The position numbers and the translations under genes are program-made. DNA of 64,000 bases from Bifidobacterium simiiventris (GTDB lineage: Bacteria; Actinomycetota; Actinomycetes; Actinomycetales; Bifidobacteriaceae), in NCBI RefSeq assembly GCF_019331715.1, contig NZ_JAHBBG010000001.1, positions 62,001 to 126,000 on the forward strand, given 5' to 3'. Positions 44,053 through 52,327 of this stretch are shown here, piece after piece. Numbering within the stretch: position 1 is the stretch's first letter; the number at the start of each line of letters is the position of its first letter. The notes under the pieces are model-generated. The model was given only the letters and a program-made list of their open reading frames with translations. It made no database searches and was not told where the DNA came from.

Positions 44053-44792
44053 CGAATTTCCTCCGATTTCCTTAGTAGGTTGGTGATTTCCTCGACAGCG
44101 CTGCGCCTCGCGTCCGTGGCCTCCTCGTTGCCCTTCTTGGGGTCCTCCGAGTTGCCCGGATCGTTTACGTCACTGTCGTTCGACCCGGTATCGTCCGAGT
44201 CGACGGTTGAGACGACCTCCTTGAGAAGGCCGAGGGCCTGCCGCAGCTTGTCCTCGTTCTTCTTGGAGAGGGTGCGGCCGGACTTGAATCCGGCCTGTTT
44301 GACGTCGACCACGTCGGCGTGCTGGTTCGCGGGGATCGGTACGAGCGACACCTCGAACAGGTCGAGTTTTCGCAGCTCGTGCGCCTTCATGCCGTCGTCG
44401 AGTTCGGTCTGGCCGTCCTCGAGCACGTCGAACGCGAAGCTCATCTTGGACAGTCGTTTCTCCTTGACGAGCTTGCGCACGTACTGTGCGGTCGGATTGT
44501 CCGGGTCGAACTCCGCGGTGATCTTCAGGCCGCGTTCGTCCTCCACGGCGTCGGTGACGCCGCCGATGTTCATCGTCGGATCGTCGGTGCGATGGCCGAA
44601 CAGGAGCGGGATCGTGTTGCCCGACTCCTTCCACGCCTTCAACGTGTCCGTGAACGCGCCGGGCGCGATCACGTCCCCATAGCTGTCGGGATCGCGGTCG
44701 AACGTGGACGCGTAGGCGACGAGCGTGCCGCCGCCCGTCGCATTGTCTTCATCGTCCTTCATTTGGAACGTGAAGTCTTTTCGCATGTGCAT
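44049..44792 (-). CDS. Prohead maturation protease, HK97 type
   Basis: The 247-residue serine protease has the family motifs DSYGDVIAPGAF, LLFGHRTDDPTMNIG (catalytic His) and KRLSKMSFAFDV (catalytic Ser). It has a charged C-terminal tail. AAAGG eight bases upstream favours the ATG at 44792; an in-frame ATG at 44810 overlaps the portal stop codon. It cuts the capsid delta domain during maturation. Confidence 0.93.
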   Translation of the reverse strand: MHMRKDFTFQMKDDEDNATGGGTLVAYASTFDRDPDSYGDVIAPGAFTDTLKAWKESGNTIPLLFGHRTDDPTMNIGGVTDAVEDERGLKITAEFDPDNPTAQYVRKLVKEKRLSKMSFAFDVLEDGQTELDDGMKAHELRKLDLFEVSLVPIPANQHADVVDVKQAGFKSGRTLSKKNEDKLRQALGLLKEVVSTVDSDDTGSNDSDVNDPGNSEDPKKGNEEATDARRSAVEEITNLLRKSEEIR

Positions 44793-44806
44793 GATGGTTG
44801 CCTTTC

Positions 44807-46831
44807 TCATGGGATGGTGACCTCGACCTCGCAGGTGCAGCCGGCGATTTCGTCGATGCCGAGCGCGTTCTTGTCGCCCGGCCAGTCCGCGCCGTTCGAG
44901 AACGGCTTGCGGTAGGCGACGGTCTGCCCGTTCATCGCCGCATGCGACGGACGCGGGTTCGACGAGGTCACGATCCACGTCTTGACCGTCGACGCGGGCG
45001 CTTTCTGCCGGCACGCCTCCAACGTGCCCCAGCCGGACACGGCGGTGGCGATGCCGACCGCGGCCTTGGCCGCACGCGCGCCGATCGCGGCCGCGAACAC
45101 GCCGGCCGGATCGTGCTTCTCCGCGTCGTCGTCCAATCCGCCGGTGATAGCCGTGACGAGCTGGCGCAACGTGACCTGGTTGATGCCGTGCGCGCGGCCT
45201 TCGGCCATGTCGGTCAGGTAGGCGACGGTGCGCGCCTCGTCGTACGAGTCCGGGTCGATGCCCAGGTTCTCGAGCGCCATGCGGGCCGCTTGGGTGGATT
45301 GGCTGACCATGAAGGGTCGCAGGTCGTCGGCGAGCTCGCGATCCCATCTGGCCGCATCCCACCAGTCCGGCGTCTCGTCGGATTTGAACGAGTGTTCGCC
45401 GTGTTTGGCGCCGATTGCGGCGAGGACGCTGTCGCGTTGGCGTTTGAAGAACCGTTTCAACGTGTCGGCGATCTCGTCCGCCTGTTCCTTGCCGGGGTGT
45501 CCCCGCGCCTTGCGCGGCGGTGTCGCGGTTTTGGCGTTGATGGGTGTGGCTTGTTTGCCGTTGATCATCTGGCCGATGACAGTGAGCGCGTGGCCGGCGT
45601 TCGCGTACGGGTCGGCTGGCGTGATGCCGTCGCCGGAGTCCGTGGGTGATGCCTGGCCGCCGATGAGCACGTTCAATGGGGTGACGATGTCGTCGCCGCC
45701 GTCGATGCGCGGCAGGTTCGCCAATGCTCGCGCCTCGTTCCGCGTCATCCACGGGGCGCCCACCGACGACTGGATCTGGGACGCCTGGTCTTCGAAGTTG
45801 CCGGAGAGTTTGGCCTGGATGTCGAATTCGACGTATTCGTCGTCGGACATGCCGAGCATGGGCAGGAGCCGCATGTTGATGCGGTCGGCGATCATCCTGA
45901 GGTCCGGGCCGAGCGTGTCGGTGTAGAGCATGCGCGCGTATTCGCGCACGTTCGCATAGGTGGCGCCCTCGGTCGCCCCGACCATGGTGGGGTTGAGATG
46001 ATATACGCTGGCGACGGTCTGGAGACTCAACTTGGTGGTTTCGAGCCATTGGGCCTCTCGGGCGTTGAACGCGGCCGAGTTGATGGTCATGCCGTCCTCG
46101 AGCACCGGCATCTTGCCGGCGTTCGACCCGCTGTCGCCGGTCCATTTCTCCTGCATTTCGGTCTTGAACCGTTCGGCCTGCGCGTCCGTCCAGGGCTGCA
46201 CGTTCGCGGGTCGGCTGATGTACTTGTCGAACCGGCCGCCGTTGCGCCATACCTGTTCGCGGAATTTCCACGCGTCGTATTGTTCGGCGAGGATCTGCTT
46301 CAACGCGTCGACCGGGCTGTTGCCCATGCGCGGGTCGGCGGGGTTCCACCCGTGGAAGACCAGCAGTTGCCTGGCGGGGATGGTGATCGGCGGATTCGCG
46401 TTGTAGGGGTTGGAGAAGGTGAGCGTGTCGAATCCGAAGCCGCTGGTGTCCGTATAGGACAGGATCCATGACGGCGGGATGGGGCGGATGAGCCATCCGG
46501 ACGGGGTGACGTTCTTGGCGGGGATGATCCACCAGTAGGCGTTGTCGTAGAGCTTGAGGTCGGAGACGAGCGCGTAGACCAGCTCGTAGCCGGTCATGTC
46601 CGGGTTCGGTTCGCGCAGCAGCCTGTAGAGGATGCTGTCGCAGTCGCGTTCTCGGTCGTTGTCCGCGTTGCGCCGGTAGCATTTCAATGGCAGTTGGGCG
46701 ACGTTGGACGCGAGGAAGCTGATCACGGTGCGCAGGTGCGGCTGAGTCTGGTAGAGACGTTCCGCGCTTTCCCCTCGCACGCCGGTGACGTTGTTGCGTA
46801 TGGTGACGGTGCGTCCGTCGATGTTCGCCAT
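44807..46831 (-). CDS. Portal protein fused to a minor head (MuF/gp7-like) domain
   Basis: This protein of 674 residues is longer than usual. Residues about 1-420 are an HK97-type portal (HLRTVISFLASNVAQLPLKCYRR, YDNAYWWIIPAKN, ATYANVREYARMLYTDTLGP). Residues about 440-674 resemble SPP1 gp7/MuF minor head proteins, ending TWIVTSSNPRPSHAAMNGQTV...IAGCTCEVEV. In many phages these are separate genes; here they share one frame without a stop. It is the DNA entry ring, probably carrying an ejected or head-assembly domain. Confidence 0.9.
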   Translation of the reverse strand: MANIDGRTVTIRNNVTGVRGESAERLYQTQPHLRTVISFLASNVAQLPLKCYRRNADNDRERDCDSILYRLLREPNPDMTGYELVYALVSDLKLYDNAYWWIIPAKNVTPSGWLIRPIPPSWILSYTDTSGFGFDTLTFSNPYNANPPITIPARQLLVFHGWNPADPRMGNSPVDALKQILAEQYDAWKFREQVWRNGGRFDKYISRPANVQPWTDAQAERFKTEMQEKWTGDSGSNAGKMPVLEDGMTINSAAFNAREAQWLETTKLSLQTVASVYHLNPTMVGATEGATYANVREYARMLYTDTLGPDLRMIADRINMRLLPMLGMSDDEYVEFDIQAKLSGNFEDQASQIQSSVGAPWMTRNEARALANLPRIDGGDDIVTPLNVLIGGQASPTDSGDGITPADPYANAGHALTVIGQMINGKQATPINAKTATPPRKARGHPGKEQADEIADTLKRFFKRQRDSVLAAIGAKHGEHSFKSDETPDWWDAARWDRELADDLRPFMVSQSTQAARMALENLGIDPDSYDEARTVAYLTDMAEGRAHGINQVTLRQLVTAITGGLDDDAEKHDPAGVFAAAIGARAAKAAVGIATAVSGWGTLEACRQKAPASTVKTWIVTSSNPRPSHAAMNGQTVAYRKPFSNGADWPGDKNALGIDEIAGCTCEVEVTIP

Positions 46832-46844
46832 TCGATGTCACCTC

Positions 46845-48464
46845 CTAGATCATGACGAGTCCAGTGTTTCTGCCGGCGTAGGCGCTCGGGTAGATGTTCG
46901 CCGTCTGCCGGCCGTTGTTCTCGGCGAGCCACAGCGCCATGCCCAGGGCGATCAGGGGCGCGGCGTCGACGAGGCTGTTCTGTCGGTCGAGTCCCCATGC
47001 GCCGTCCCCCAGCTTTCTCGTGGCCGCGCTTTTGGCGGCATCGTCCAATACCGGGCTTGGCCGGTGGAACAGTTTCAGTGAATCGGATCGGGAATGCTCG
47101 TCGCATGCGCTCACCGCGTCCCAGAGACGGCCGAAGCTCGCGGCCACGTCCGGACCGGTGACCGGTATCGTCTCCACGTTCGGCAGATTGTGCAGGAGTT
47201 CGGCCACGCTGCTGACGGGCGCGCCGCGGCCTTGGAAGGCGACGCGGTAGTGTTTGGCGGGCCGGTCGCGGAACCATCGGATGATCCAGTCGATGCCGGC
47301 GCGCCGGGCGACGATCTCCCCGTGCCAGTTGCCGTCGTCGCGTTTGGAGACGACCGCGATGGTCGAGAAGTTGCGGTCCGCGCTCGTGTCCACGCCCCAA
47401 TAGGTGGGCGCGTTCTCGGCGCGATGCGAGTCGGGGTCGACGCCCGCCTCCCACGCCGCGGCGGGCAATGGGGGTTCGATGTCGGCGGTGACCCATTGGC
47501 ACAGGTATTCGGTGCGGTAGCCGGCCTCGGTGTTGCTCTGGATCTTCGCGCGGACGGACGCGACCGATTTGCCGCCGTAGCCGATCGACGGGTTCGCCTG
47601 GCGGATCGCCGTCTCGTCGTCCATCGGGCAGCCGTCGGGCGCGCTCCATTCGAACAGGCCTGTGTCGCACAGTTCGGGATGCTCGGCCGCGTACTCCTCC
47701 GGCGGAGTGAGGCCGCTTTCCACGTTCTGACGCCACGCGTCGATCTGGTTGAGCGCCGAATCCCGCTGCTTCTGCAGTACGACGCTCGTGGCGTCGCCAG
47801 CGTTGGACATGCATACGAGCATGCCGCTCCAAAACGCCGACGTGGTCGGTTCGACTGCGTTCCACCCGTCGAACGTCTTCTGCTCGCGCAGTTCGTCCAT
47901 CAGGACGCGCGCCGCCGGCTTGCCGCGCGCGCTCTTGACGGCGCGGATCTCGTAGGAGGCGAGGTTGTCGGCGGTGATGTGTTCCTTGCCGTTCGTGAAG
48001 CTGATCGGCAGGGTGCGTTCCTGCAGTGCGGGGATGACGAGCTTGGCTTCGGCCGCGCTGCGCGGCTGGGGGTTGCACCAGTTGACGACCCTGTCCCATG
48101 GTTCGCGCGCGTTGTCGAGCGACTGGCTGACGCCGACGATGAGGAACTCGACCGGCGGCACCCGGTCGGGGTGCCGGTTCGAGTCGACGTGCAGCCACCA
48201 GTCGGCGAGCACGGCGCCGAGCGTGGTCTTGCCGTTCTGGCGGGCGACCAGGACGATGACCTTGCTGTACCGGTACGCGCCGTCGGTTTTCAGTTCGAGC
48301 ATGTGGATGAGTAGCCATTGCTGCCACGGGCGCAGGTTCACGTGCAGGACGTGTTCGGCGTAGGCGATGACCGCGTAGCCGGCGCTCGTCTCGGGCGTCA
48401 GCCCGCGCAATGGACGGGTCCATATGCGCGGCACGGTGCTTCCGTGCATGGCGTCGTCGCCCAT
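46845..48464 (-). CDS. Terminase large subunit
   Basis: The 539-residue packaging motor has an ATPase domain with Walker A-like VLVARQNGKTT and Walker B ARVLMDEL. The nuclease domain has its first metal aspartate in YWGVDTSADRNFSTIAVV and later DAVSACDEHSR. The second of two adjacent ATGs (48464) is chosen because AGGGAGG lies six bases before it. It lies 14 bp after the small subunit gene. Confidence 0.95.
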   Translation of the reverse strand: MGDDAMHGSTVPRIWTRPLRGLTPETSAGYAVIAYAEHVLHVNLRPWQQWLLIHMLELKTDGAYRYSKVIVLVARQNGKTTLGAVLADWWLHVDSNRHPDRVPPVEFLIVGVSQSLDNAREPWDRVVNWCNPQPRSAAEAKLVIPALQERTLPISFTNGKEHITADNLASYEIRAVKSARGKPAARVLMDELREQKTFDGWNAVEPTTSAFWSGMLVCMSNAGDATSVVLQKQRDSALNQIDAWRQNVESGLTPPEEYAAEHPELCDTGLFEWSAPDGCPMDDETAIRQANPSIGYGGKSVASVRAKIQSNTEAGYRTEYLCQWVTADIEPPLPAAAWEAGVDPDSHRAENAPTYWGVDTSADRNFSTIAVVSKRDDGNWHGEIVARRAGIDWIIRWFRDRPAKHYRVAFQGRGAPVSSVAELLHNLPNVETIPVTGPDVAASFGRLWDAVSACDEHSRSDSLKLFHRPSPVLDDAAKSAATRKLGDGAWGLDRQNSLVDAAPLIALGMALWLAENNGRQTANIYPSAYAGRNTGLVMI

Positions 48465-48478
48465 CATGCGCCTCCCTG

Positions 48479-48769
48479 TCAGCCGTATTTCCTGAGGTAG
48501 TCCTCGAAGTCGTTGCGCGGCGGCGCAGCTCCGGCCGTACCCGCCGTCTGCTTCGACGCCTGTTGCAGGTCGAAGCCGAGCTGCGCGCACGTGCTGTTGA
48601 ACGTGCGCCATACGTTGTAGGACACGTCGCCGTGCTCGTGGTCGATCATGTCGGCCTGATAACGGATGGAGCACAGCATGGCCGCGTTCGCGTCGAGGTC
48701 GAGCCGGCCGTCTTTTTTCGCGGCCCTGATGGAGCGTTCCACAGCGCCGCGCAACCGTCCGAACGCCAT
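48479..48769 (-). CDS. Terminase small subunit
   Basis: The 96-residue helical protein (MAFGRLRGAVERSIRAAKKDGRLD split over its first helix) lies immediately before the large subunit and ends NDFEDYLRKYG. Such subunits recognise the packaging site. Assignment is by size, position and actinophage resemblance. Confidence 0.85.
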   Translation of the reverse strand: MAFGRLRGAVERSIRAAKKDGRLDLDANAAMLCSIRYQADMIDHEHGDVSYNVWRTFNSTCAQLGFDLQQASKQTAGTAGAAPPRNDFEDYLRKYG

Positions 48770-48950
48770 ATGGAATCACCCCGTTTCTTCCAAAGCCAAG
48801 GTTTCTAAAGCGTCGAAGGTTTGAAAACGTTGGAATCAAGCCGTTTGCCGGCCATGCCGCCGGTGTTTCGCACATGCCGGGGAGAGAGGAAGACTGCCGG
48901 CCCCACTCAGCCGTCGAGCCGTCGCGAACATTTCGACCGCCCATACCCGT

Positions 48951-49268
48951 CTACCAGGCCTCGCTCGGCTCGCCGATCGCGTTGCCGTCCGACGCGGACG
49001 CCTGACGGCTGCGGTTGCACGAGCAGTGCGACGGCTTGATGTGCGACGGGTCCTCGCCGTATCGGGGCGCGACGCTTAACGGCGGATCGTGGTCGGGTTC
49101 CCATGCGTCCGGCGACTGCGCGGGCGCATGGTAGTCGATGGGCTGGCCGCACAGATGGCACGGCGCGTCCGCGGCCATGTCCCGGCGCAGGCAGTAGGGG
49201 CGGACTATCTCGCGCCAGTGTCTGGTGCTTCTCCCCCAGCCGTGCGGATAGCCGGGGATGTCGCTCAT
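48951..49268 (-). CDS. HNH endonuclease
   Basis: The 105-residue protein has a CHLCG...C-x-C zinc framework and the HNH-like core EPDHDPPLSVAPRYGEDPSHIKPSHCSCNRSR. HNH nucleases beside the terminase support genome cutting during packaging in HK97-like phages. It overlaps the head-fibre gene by four bases. Confidence 0.9.
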   Translation of the reverse strand: MSDIPGYPHGWGRSTRHWREIVRPYCLRRDMAADAPCHLCGQPIDYHAPAQSPDAWEPDHDPPLSVAPRYGEDPSHIKPSHCSCNRSRQASASDGNAIGEPSEAW

Positions 49269-49699
49269 GCGGTGGCGGTGGTGACGGTGATCGCCGCCGT
49301 GGTCTTGTCCGAGAACGTGACGGTGCCGCCGGTGATCTTGCCGGCCGCGTCGGCGGTCAAGGCGATCGTGGTCACGCTCCTGCCGTCCGCGCCCTTGGCT
49401 CCGGCCGCTCCTGCCGGCCCGGTGGCGCCCGTGGCGCCTCGAGCGCCGGCCGCGCCGGGATCACCCTTCGCTCCGGCCGGGATACCGAGCGTGAGCGTGC
49501 CGGCGTCAAGCGACGCCGTCGGCGCGACACCGGCCGCGAGCGCGGTGGCCTTGACCGTGCTGATCGCGGCTTGCGCCCCGGCGGTGATGTCGGTGGGGTT
49601 GCCGTTCGCGTCGACGAACTGGATGCGTTTGACCTGCTGGCGCTCCGGTTTGTTGGCCGGGTCGTTGACCGTTTGCGCGTAGGTGATCGCGTCGCTCAT
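49265..49699 (-). CDS. Collagen-like head fibre/decoration protein
   Basis: The 144-residue protein has an N-terminal segment similar to phage head-fibre proteins (KRIQFVDANGNPTDITAGAQ), then TLTLGIPAGAKGDPGA leading into about ten Gly-X-Y triplets, and a short C-terminal beta domain. Its position at the head end, far from the tail fibres, favours a capsid fibre. It probably forms a triple helix. Confidence 0.78.
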   Translation of the reverse strand: MSDAITYAQTVNDPANKPERQQVKRIQFVDANGNPTDITAGAQAAISTVKATALAAGVAPTASLDAGTLTLGIPAGAKGDPGAAGARGATGATGPAGAAGAKGADGRSVTTIALTADAAGKITGGTVTFSDKTTAAITVTTATA

Positions 49700-49760
49700 T
49701 TGGATGCTCCTTCACTGGTTGGAATCGTTGGAAAATGTCGGTGTGTCTTGTGCTTCCGGC

Positions 49761-49795
49761 TTGCATATCTATATGAACTGTGTTATTATAGATAT
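49761..49795 (+). promoter_or_regulatory. Plus-strand promoter with overlapping inverted repeat
   Basis: TTGCAT and TATTAT are exactly 17 bases apart. A perfect 9-bp inverted repeat, ATATCTATA (49765-49773) and TATAGATAT (49787-49795), overlaps both elements. It drives the small plus-strand islet and looks regulated. Confidence 0.72.
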
Positions 49796-49844
49796 GTCGG
49801 CAAGGAAGACCGGCAACAGCTCAAGAGCGAAAGGAGGAAGCGGG

Positions 49845-49976
49845 ATGCACCTCGACTGGGTCGGCGCGATAACTGGCGTCATCTCAATGCTCATCAGTCT
49901 CGGAGAGTTCGTTCTCCATCTGATCGAACACCGCGAGGAGCACCACGGCAACCACAAGCCGAAGCATAGGAGGTAA
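49845..49976 (+). CDS. Small membrane protein of the plus-strand islet, 43 aa
   Basis: MHLDWVGAITGVISMLISLG begins a single membrane segment followed by a His/Lys-rich tail. AAAGGAGG lies seven bases before the ATG. An in-frame ATG at 49794 would add 17 residues but would leave almost no leader after the promoter. Function unknown; it points against the flanking genes. Confidence 0.7.
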   Translation: MHLDWVGAITGVISMLISLGEFVLHLIEHREEHHGNHKPKHRR

Positions 49977-50044
49977 CAAAAGAGGGGTTCTGGGCGAAGG
50001 TGCCGCCCGGAATCCCTCATACCTCCAGCATCCCGCAAACCATC

Positions 50045-50203
50045 ATGAAACGCAAATTCACCGCCATCGCCGGACTTGCCTCGTCCGTTGCCGCAGCGGC
50101 ATGCGCGTTCGCCGGCTTCGCGCCGTGGATCACGGCACTGTTCGCCATCGCCGCCGGCATCGACTGCCTCACCCTCGGCCTGTTCGGAGACCACGATGAC
50201 TGA
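50045..50203 (+). CDS. Small hydrophobic protein, 52 aa
   Basis: The protein is nearly all hydrophobic after MKRKF (two possible membrane segments) and ends DHDD. No good ribosome site precedes the ATG; a GTG at 50000 is an alternative start. It overlaps the next gene by eight bases, which supports coding. Function unknown. Confidence 0.55.
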   Translation: MKRKFTAIAGLASSVAAAACAFAGFAPWITALFAIAAGIDCLTLGLFGDHDD

Positions 50204-50408
50204 ACACTACCTCGGCGTCACCGACGTGGCCAACCGACTCGGCATCGCCAAGTCGGCGGTCAGCGCCTACAAACTGCCCGAACCCGACGCGATGATCGGC
50301 AAAACCCGCGGCTGGTCAATCGAAACCATCGACCAATGGAACGCCAACCGTCCCGGCCGAGGCGTCGGCGGAGGCCGACCACGCAAACACCCAAAAAACG
50401 ACGAATAA
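50196..50408 (+). CDS. HTH DNA-binding protein, excisionase/AlpA-like
   Basis: The 70-residue protein has a compact MerR/AlpA-type helix-turn-helix (YLGVTDVANRLGIAKSAVSAYKLPEPDAMIG) with a Trp-containing wing (RGWSIETIDQWNANRPG) and a basic tail. It could act as an excisionase, as an activator, or as the regulator of the inverted repeat at the islet promoter. Confidence 0.75.
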   Translation: MTEHYLGVTDVANRLGIAKSAVSAYKLPEPDAMIGKTRGWSIETIDQWNANRPGRGVGGGRPRKHPKNDE

Positions 50409-50411
50409 ACG

Positions 50412-50450
50412 AACGGCGCTCGCGAACAATATCGCGGGCGCCGTTTTCTT
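50412..50450 (+). terminator. Rho-independent terminator of the plus-strand islet
   Basis: AACGGCGCTCGCGA pairs with TCGCGGGCGCCGTT (one mismatch) around a six-base loop, followed by TTCTTG. It is three bases past the stop codon of the HTH gene. Confidence 0.85.
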
Positions 50451-50571
50451 GTTGGTGGCTTGGGCGGTATTCGAAGCCGCGAACCAGTGACGGTGTTTTC
50501 TGGTCATCGCGCCATCCCGGCGTGATCCTTTAGTCCTCTCAGGCACGCAAGCCAAAACATGCGATCGGCTT

Positions 50572-50644
50572 CACGTCCGGCCGGATTCGAACCGGCGACC
50601 CTATGACCGTAGCCATACCCTCTAGCCGCTGAGCCTACGAAGGC
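50572..50644 (-). tRNA. Degenerate tRNA-like gene, possibly Arg (ACG)
   Basis: The T-arm GCCGG-TTCGAAT-CCGGC is perfect, and the D-loop AGCGGCTA carries the conserved A and GG. The acceptor stem pairs at six of seven positions with wobbles. The anticodon arm TATGG/TCATA leaves only a six-base loop, CTACGG, or an eight-base loop if the closing G-U opens; ACG would be the anticodon. There is no encoded CCA. It is a phage tRNA or tRNA-derived element of doubtful activity. It lies in the 337-bp gap between the plus-strand islet and the next minus gene. Confidence 0.5.
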
Positions 50645-50745
50645 GAATCCGATCGCATCGCGTGTCATCGCCATGCTCGCATGGAAATGACCACACTAGT
50701 AGTAATAACGTGGACAGTTCACGCATGTCAAATCCCGTGGACAGT

Positions 50746-51483
50746 TCACATCGCCTTGCGTCCGCGGCCGCTGCGGTTGAGCGCCTGCCACACGTCCCAC
50801 ACGAGGAACACCGGCGAACCCGCCTCGTCGACCGCGACCGCGTGGATGACATCCCTCGCGCCCCAGTGAGAGATCGTGTTCGCCTTCACGTCAATACCCC
50901 ACGGGGCCAAGAGGCGGCTGATCGAACTGGCGGTGCCGCGCGCGCCGCCGACCGCGACCATCGCCATGCTCGAACGGTGGATATCCTTGATCCTGTGCTC
51001 CGCCCGGCATTGATCGCACGCCTTGTACCCGGATTGCAGTTCAAGCGGGTCACAGCGCAGCTCGCACCCGCAGTCGGGGCACCAGCCGATCATCTTCGTG
51101 TCCGGCGGTGGATCCAGCATGCGATCCAACCGAACCGCCGCCTGATCGACGAGCTCCGCCAACGCGGGAAAATCACGCCGGACGACGAGCCGGCCCTGGT
51201 TGCGGATGACGCCCGCGAGCAGGTCGACCGTGTCCATCGCGTGGTGCGCATGGAGTCCAGCGGCTCGCGTCATGGTGAGTGTGAGCTTGTCGATGTCCTG
51301 CATGAGCTGCCATGCGCCCAGATTCATGGGCACGGGCGCGGTGGAGCGCGTGCCGTGCCCGCCCGTGTCGTGGATGACGGTGGCGCGGCGCATCGCGATG
51401 TCATGCAACGGCTGGTACCCGGTTTTCAGCGAGCGCAGGTCGGCGTCGAATCTGGTTTGTGGATCGTGTTGGTGTTCGGTCAT
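50746..51483 (-). CDS. Zinc-ribbon/HTH phage protein, 245 aa
   Basis: The N-terminal half is helical. A zinc ribbon of the form CPDCGCELRC...CDQC lies at about residues 138-165. A C-terminal HTH-like region (ISRLLAPWGIDVKANTISHWGARD) and a basic tail follow. It is the first early-side gene next to the late block and could regulate or take part in DNA metabolism. No named family is claimed. ATG at 51483 has GGAGGG upstream. Confidence 0.72.
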   Translation of the reverse strand: MTEHQHDPQTRFDADLRSLKTGYQPLHDIAMRRATVIHDTGGHGTRSTAPVPMNLGAWQLMQDIDKLTLTMTRAAGLHAHHAMDTVDLLAGVIRNQGRLVVRRDFPALAELVDQAAVRLDRMLDPPPDTKMIGWCPDCGCELRCDPLELQSGYKACDQCRAEHRIKDIHRSSMAMVAVGGARGTASSISRLLAPWGIDVKANTISHWGARDVIHAVAVDEAGSPVFLVWDVWQALNRSGRGRKAM

Positions 51484-51578
51484 GTGTTCGAAGCCCTCCG
51501 CGCTGTTGGCTATGATGGTTGCTGTCAGGCGTGATCCTCTGCTCGTGTTCGGGTGGAGGGTTTCGTTTTTGTGTGGGG

Positions 51579-51767
51579 TTATTCGAACAGTGGTGGTTCG
51601 ATGAATTGGGGTTTGTATTGGTCGGATGGTTTTTCGGGTGGTTCTGGGTGGGTGAGGACGTCGTGGACTTCGTTTTCGCTCAGGCCGAGGAGTTTGGCGG
51701 TGGTGGGAATGTCGTAGCCGCGTTCGGCCCAGTGGCGGATCATGTCGCGTTTGGCTTTGCTGGTCAT
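51579..51767 (-). CDS. Small HTH protein, 62 aa
   Basis: MTSKAKRDMIRHWAERGYDI leads into a helix-turn-helix-like stretch (PTTAKLLGLSENEVHDVL), with a Pro-rich tail. It is probably a DNA-binding accessory protein of the early region. Confidence 0.65.
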   Translation of the reverse strand: MTSKAKRDMIRHWAERGYDIPTTAKLLGLSENEVHDVLTHPEPPEKPSDQYKPQFIEPPLFE

Positions 51768-51809
51768 GATGAGGCTCTTTTCGTGTAGGGGTTGATGGTG
51801 TGGTCGGGT

Positions 51810-52052
51810 TCATCGTCGTACTTCGTCGAGTACGTTGATTGCCTTGATGTCGCTGCCGAGCCGGTTGACGCCGCACAGTTCGTACAGCAGGTGGAACTGA
51901 CAGTCCAGGTCGTAGCAGGATCGCATGTTGGGATGGTGTTTGAGCCATCCGTCGAGCGTCTGCCCGCTATTGGTGATCGCGATGAACCGGTGGCCGTCCA
52001 GATACGCCAATTGCATGTGCCGCCAGTCGATCGACTCGTGCACGAGGCTCAC
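51810..52052 (-). CDS. Hypothetical phage protein, 80 aa
   Basis: GTG start at 52052 with AAGGGG eight bases upstream; the start overlaps the previous stop codon as GTGA. The protein contains paired cysteines (SCYDLDCQFHLLYELCG). No family recognised. Confidence 0.65.
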   Translation of the reverse strand: MSLVHESIDWRHMQLAYLDGHRFIAITNSGQTLDGWLKHHPNMRSCYDLDCQFHLLYELCGVNRLGSDIKAINVLDEVRR

Positions 52053-52327
52053 TGTGATCGCCCCTTGTCGGCTCCGTCGGCGTGCGCCCAATCACAGTCA
52101 AACGCGCCATGAGAGCCGGTGATGCAGGTGACGCGGCGCGAGTCCGGCATCGTGATCACGCATGTCTGGTAATAGGTCATGTAGTTCGAGCATTCGCTCG
52201 TGGTTACCGCATCCGTGTTCGTGTCCGAGTCTTCCTCGGGCGGGGACACGCAGCCGGCGAGCGCGCTAATGTAAAAAACAGTGCAAACTAATGTGATAAT
52301 ACGTCGAACTAATGTGATTCGGTTCAT
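52049..52327 (-). CDS. Phage-encoded lipoprotein, 92 aa
   Basis: A basic N-terminus (MNRITLVRRI) and hydrophobic core end in the lipobox LAGC, followed by an acidic linker (PPEEDSDTNTD). A small Cys-rich domain with four further cysteines follows, fit for two disulphides outside the cell. It overlaps both neighbours as ATGA/GTGA. Surface lipoproteins of prophages sometimes block superinfection; here that is only a hypothesis. Confidence 0.75.
   Translation of the reverse strand: MNRITLVRRIITLVCTVFYISALAGCVSPPEEDSDTNTDAVTTSECSNYMTYYQTCVITMPDSRRVTCITGSHGAFDCDWAHADGADKGRSQ

Noticed and set aside
50316..50555. ORFs across the 50.4-50.6 kb gap
   Set aside because: They overlap a terminator and a tRNA-like gene and have no ribosome site.
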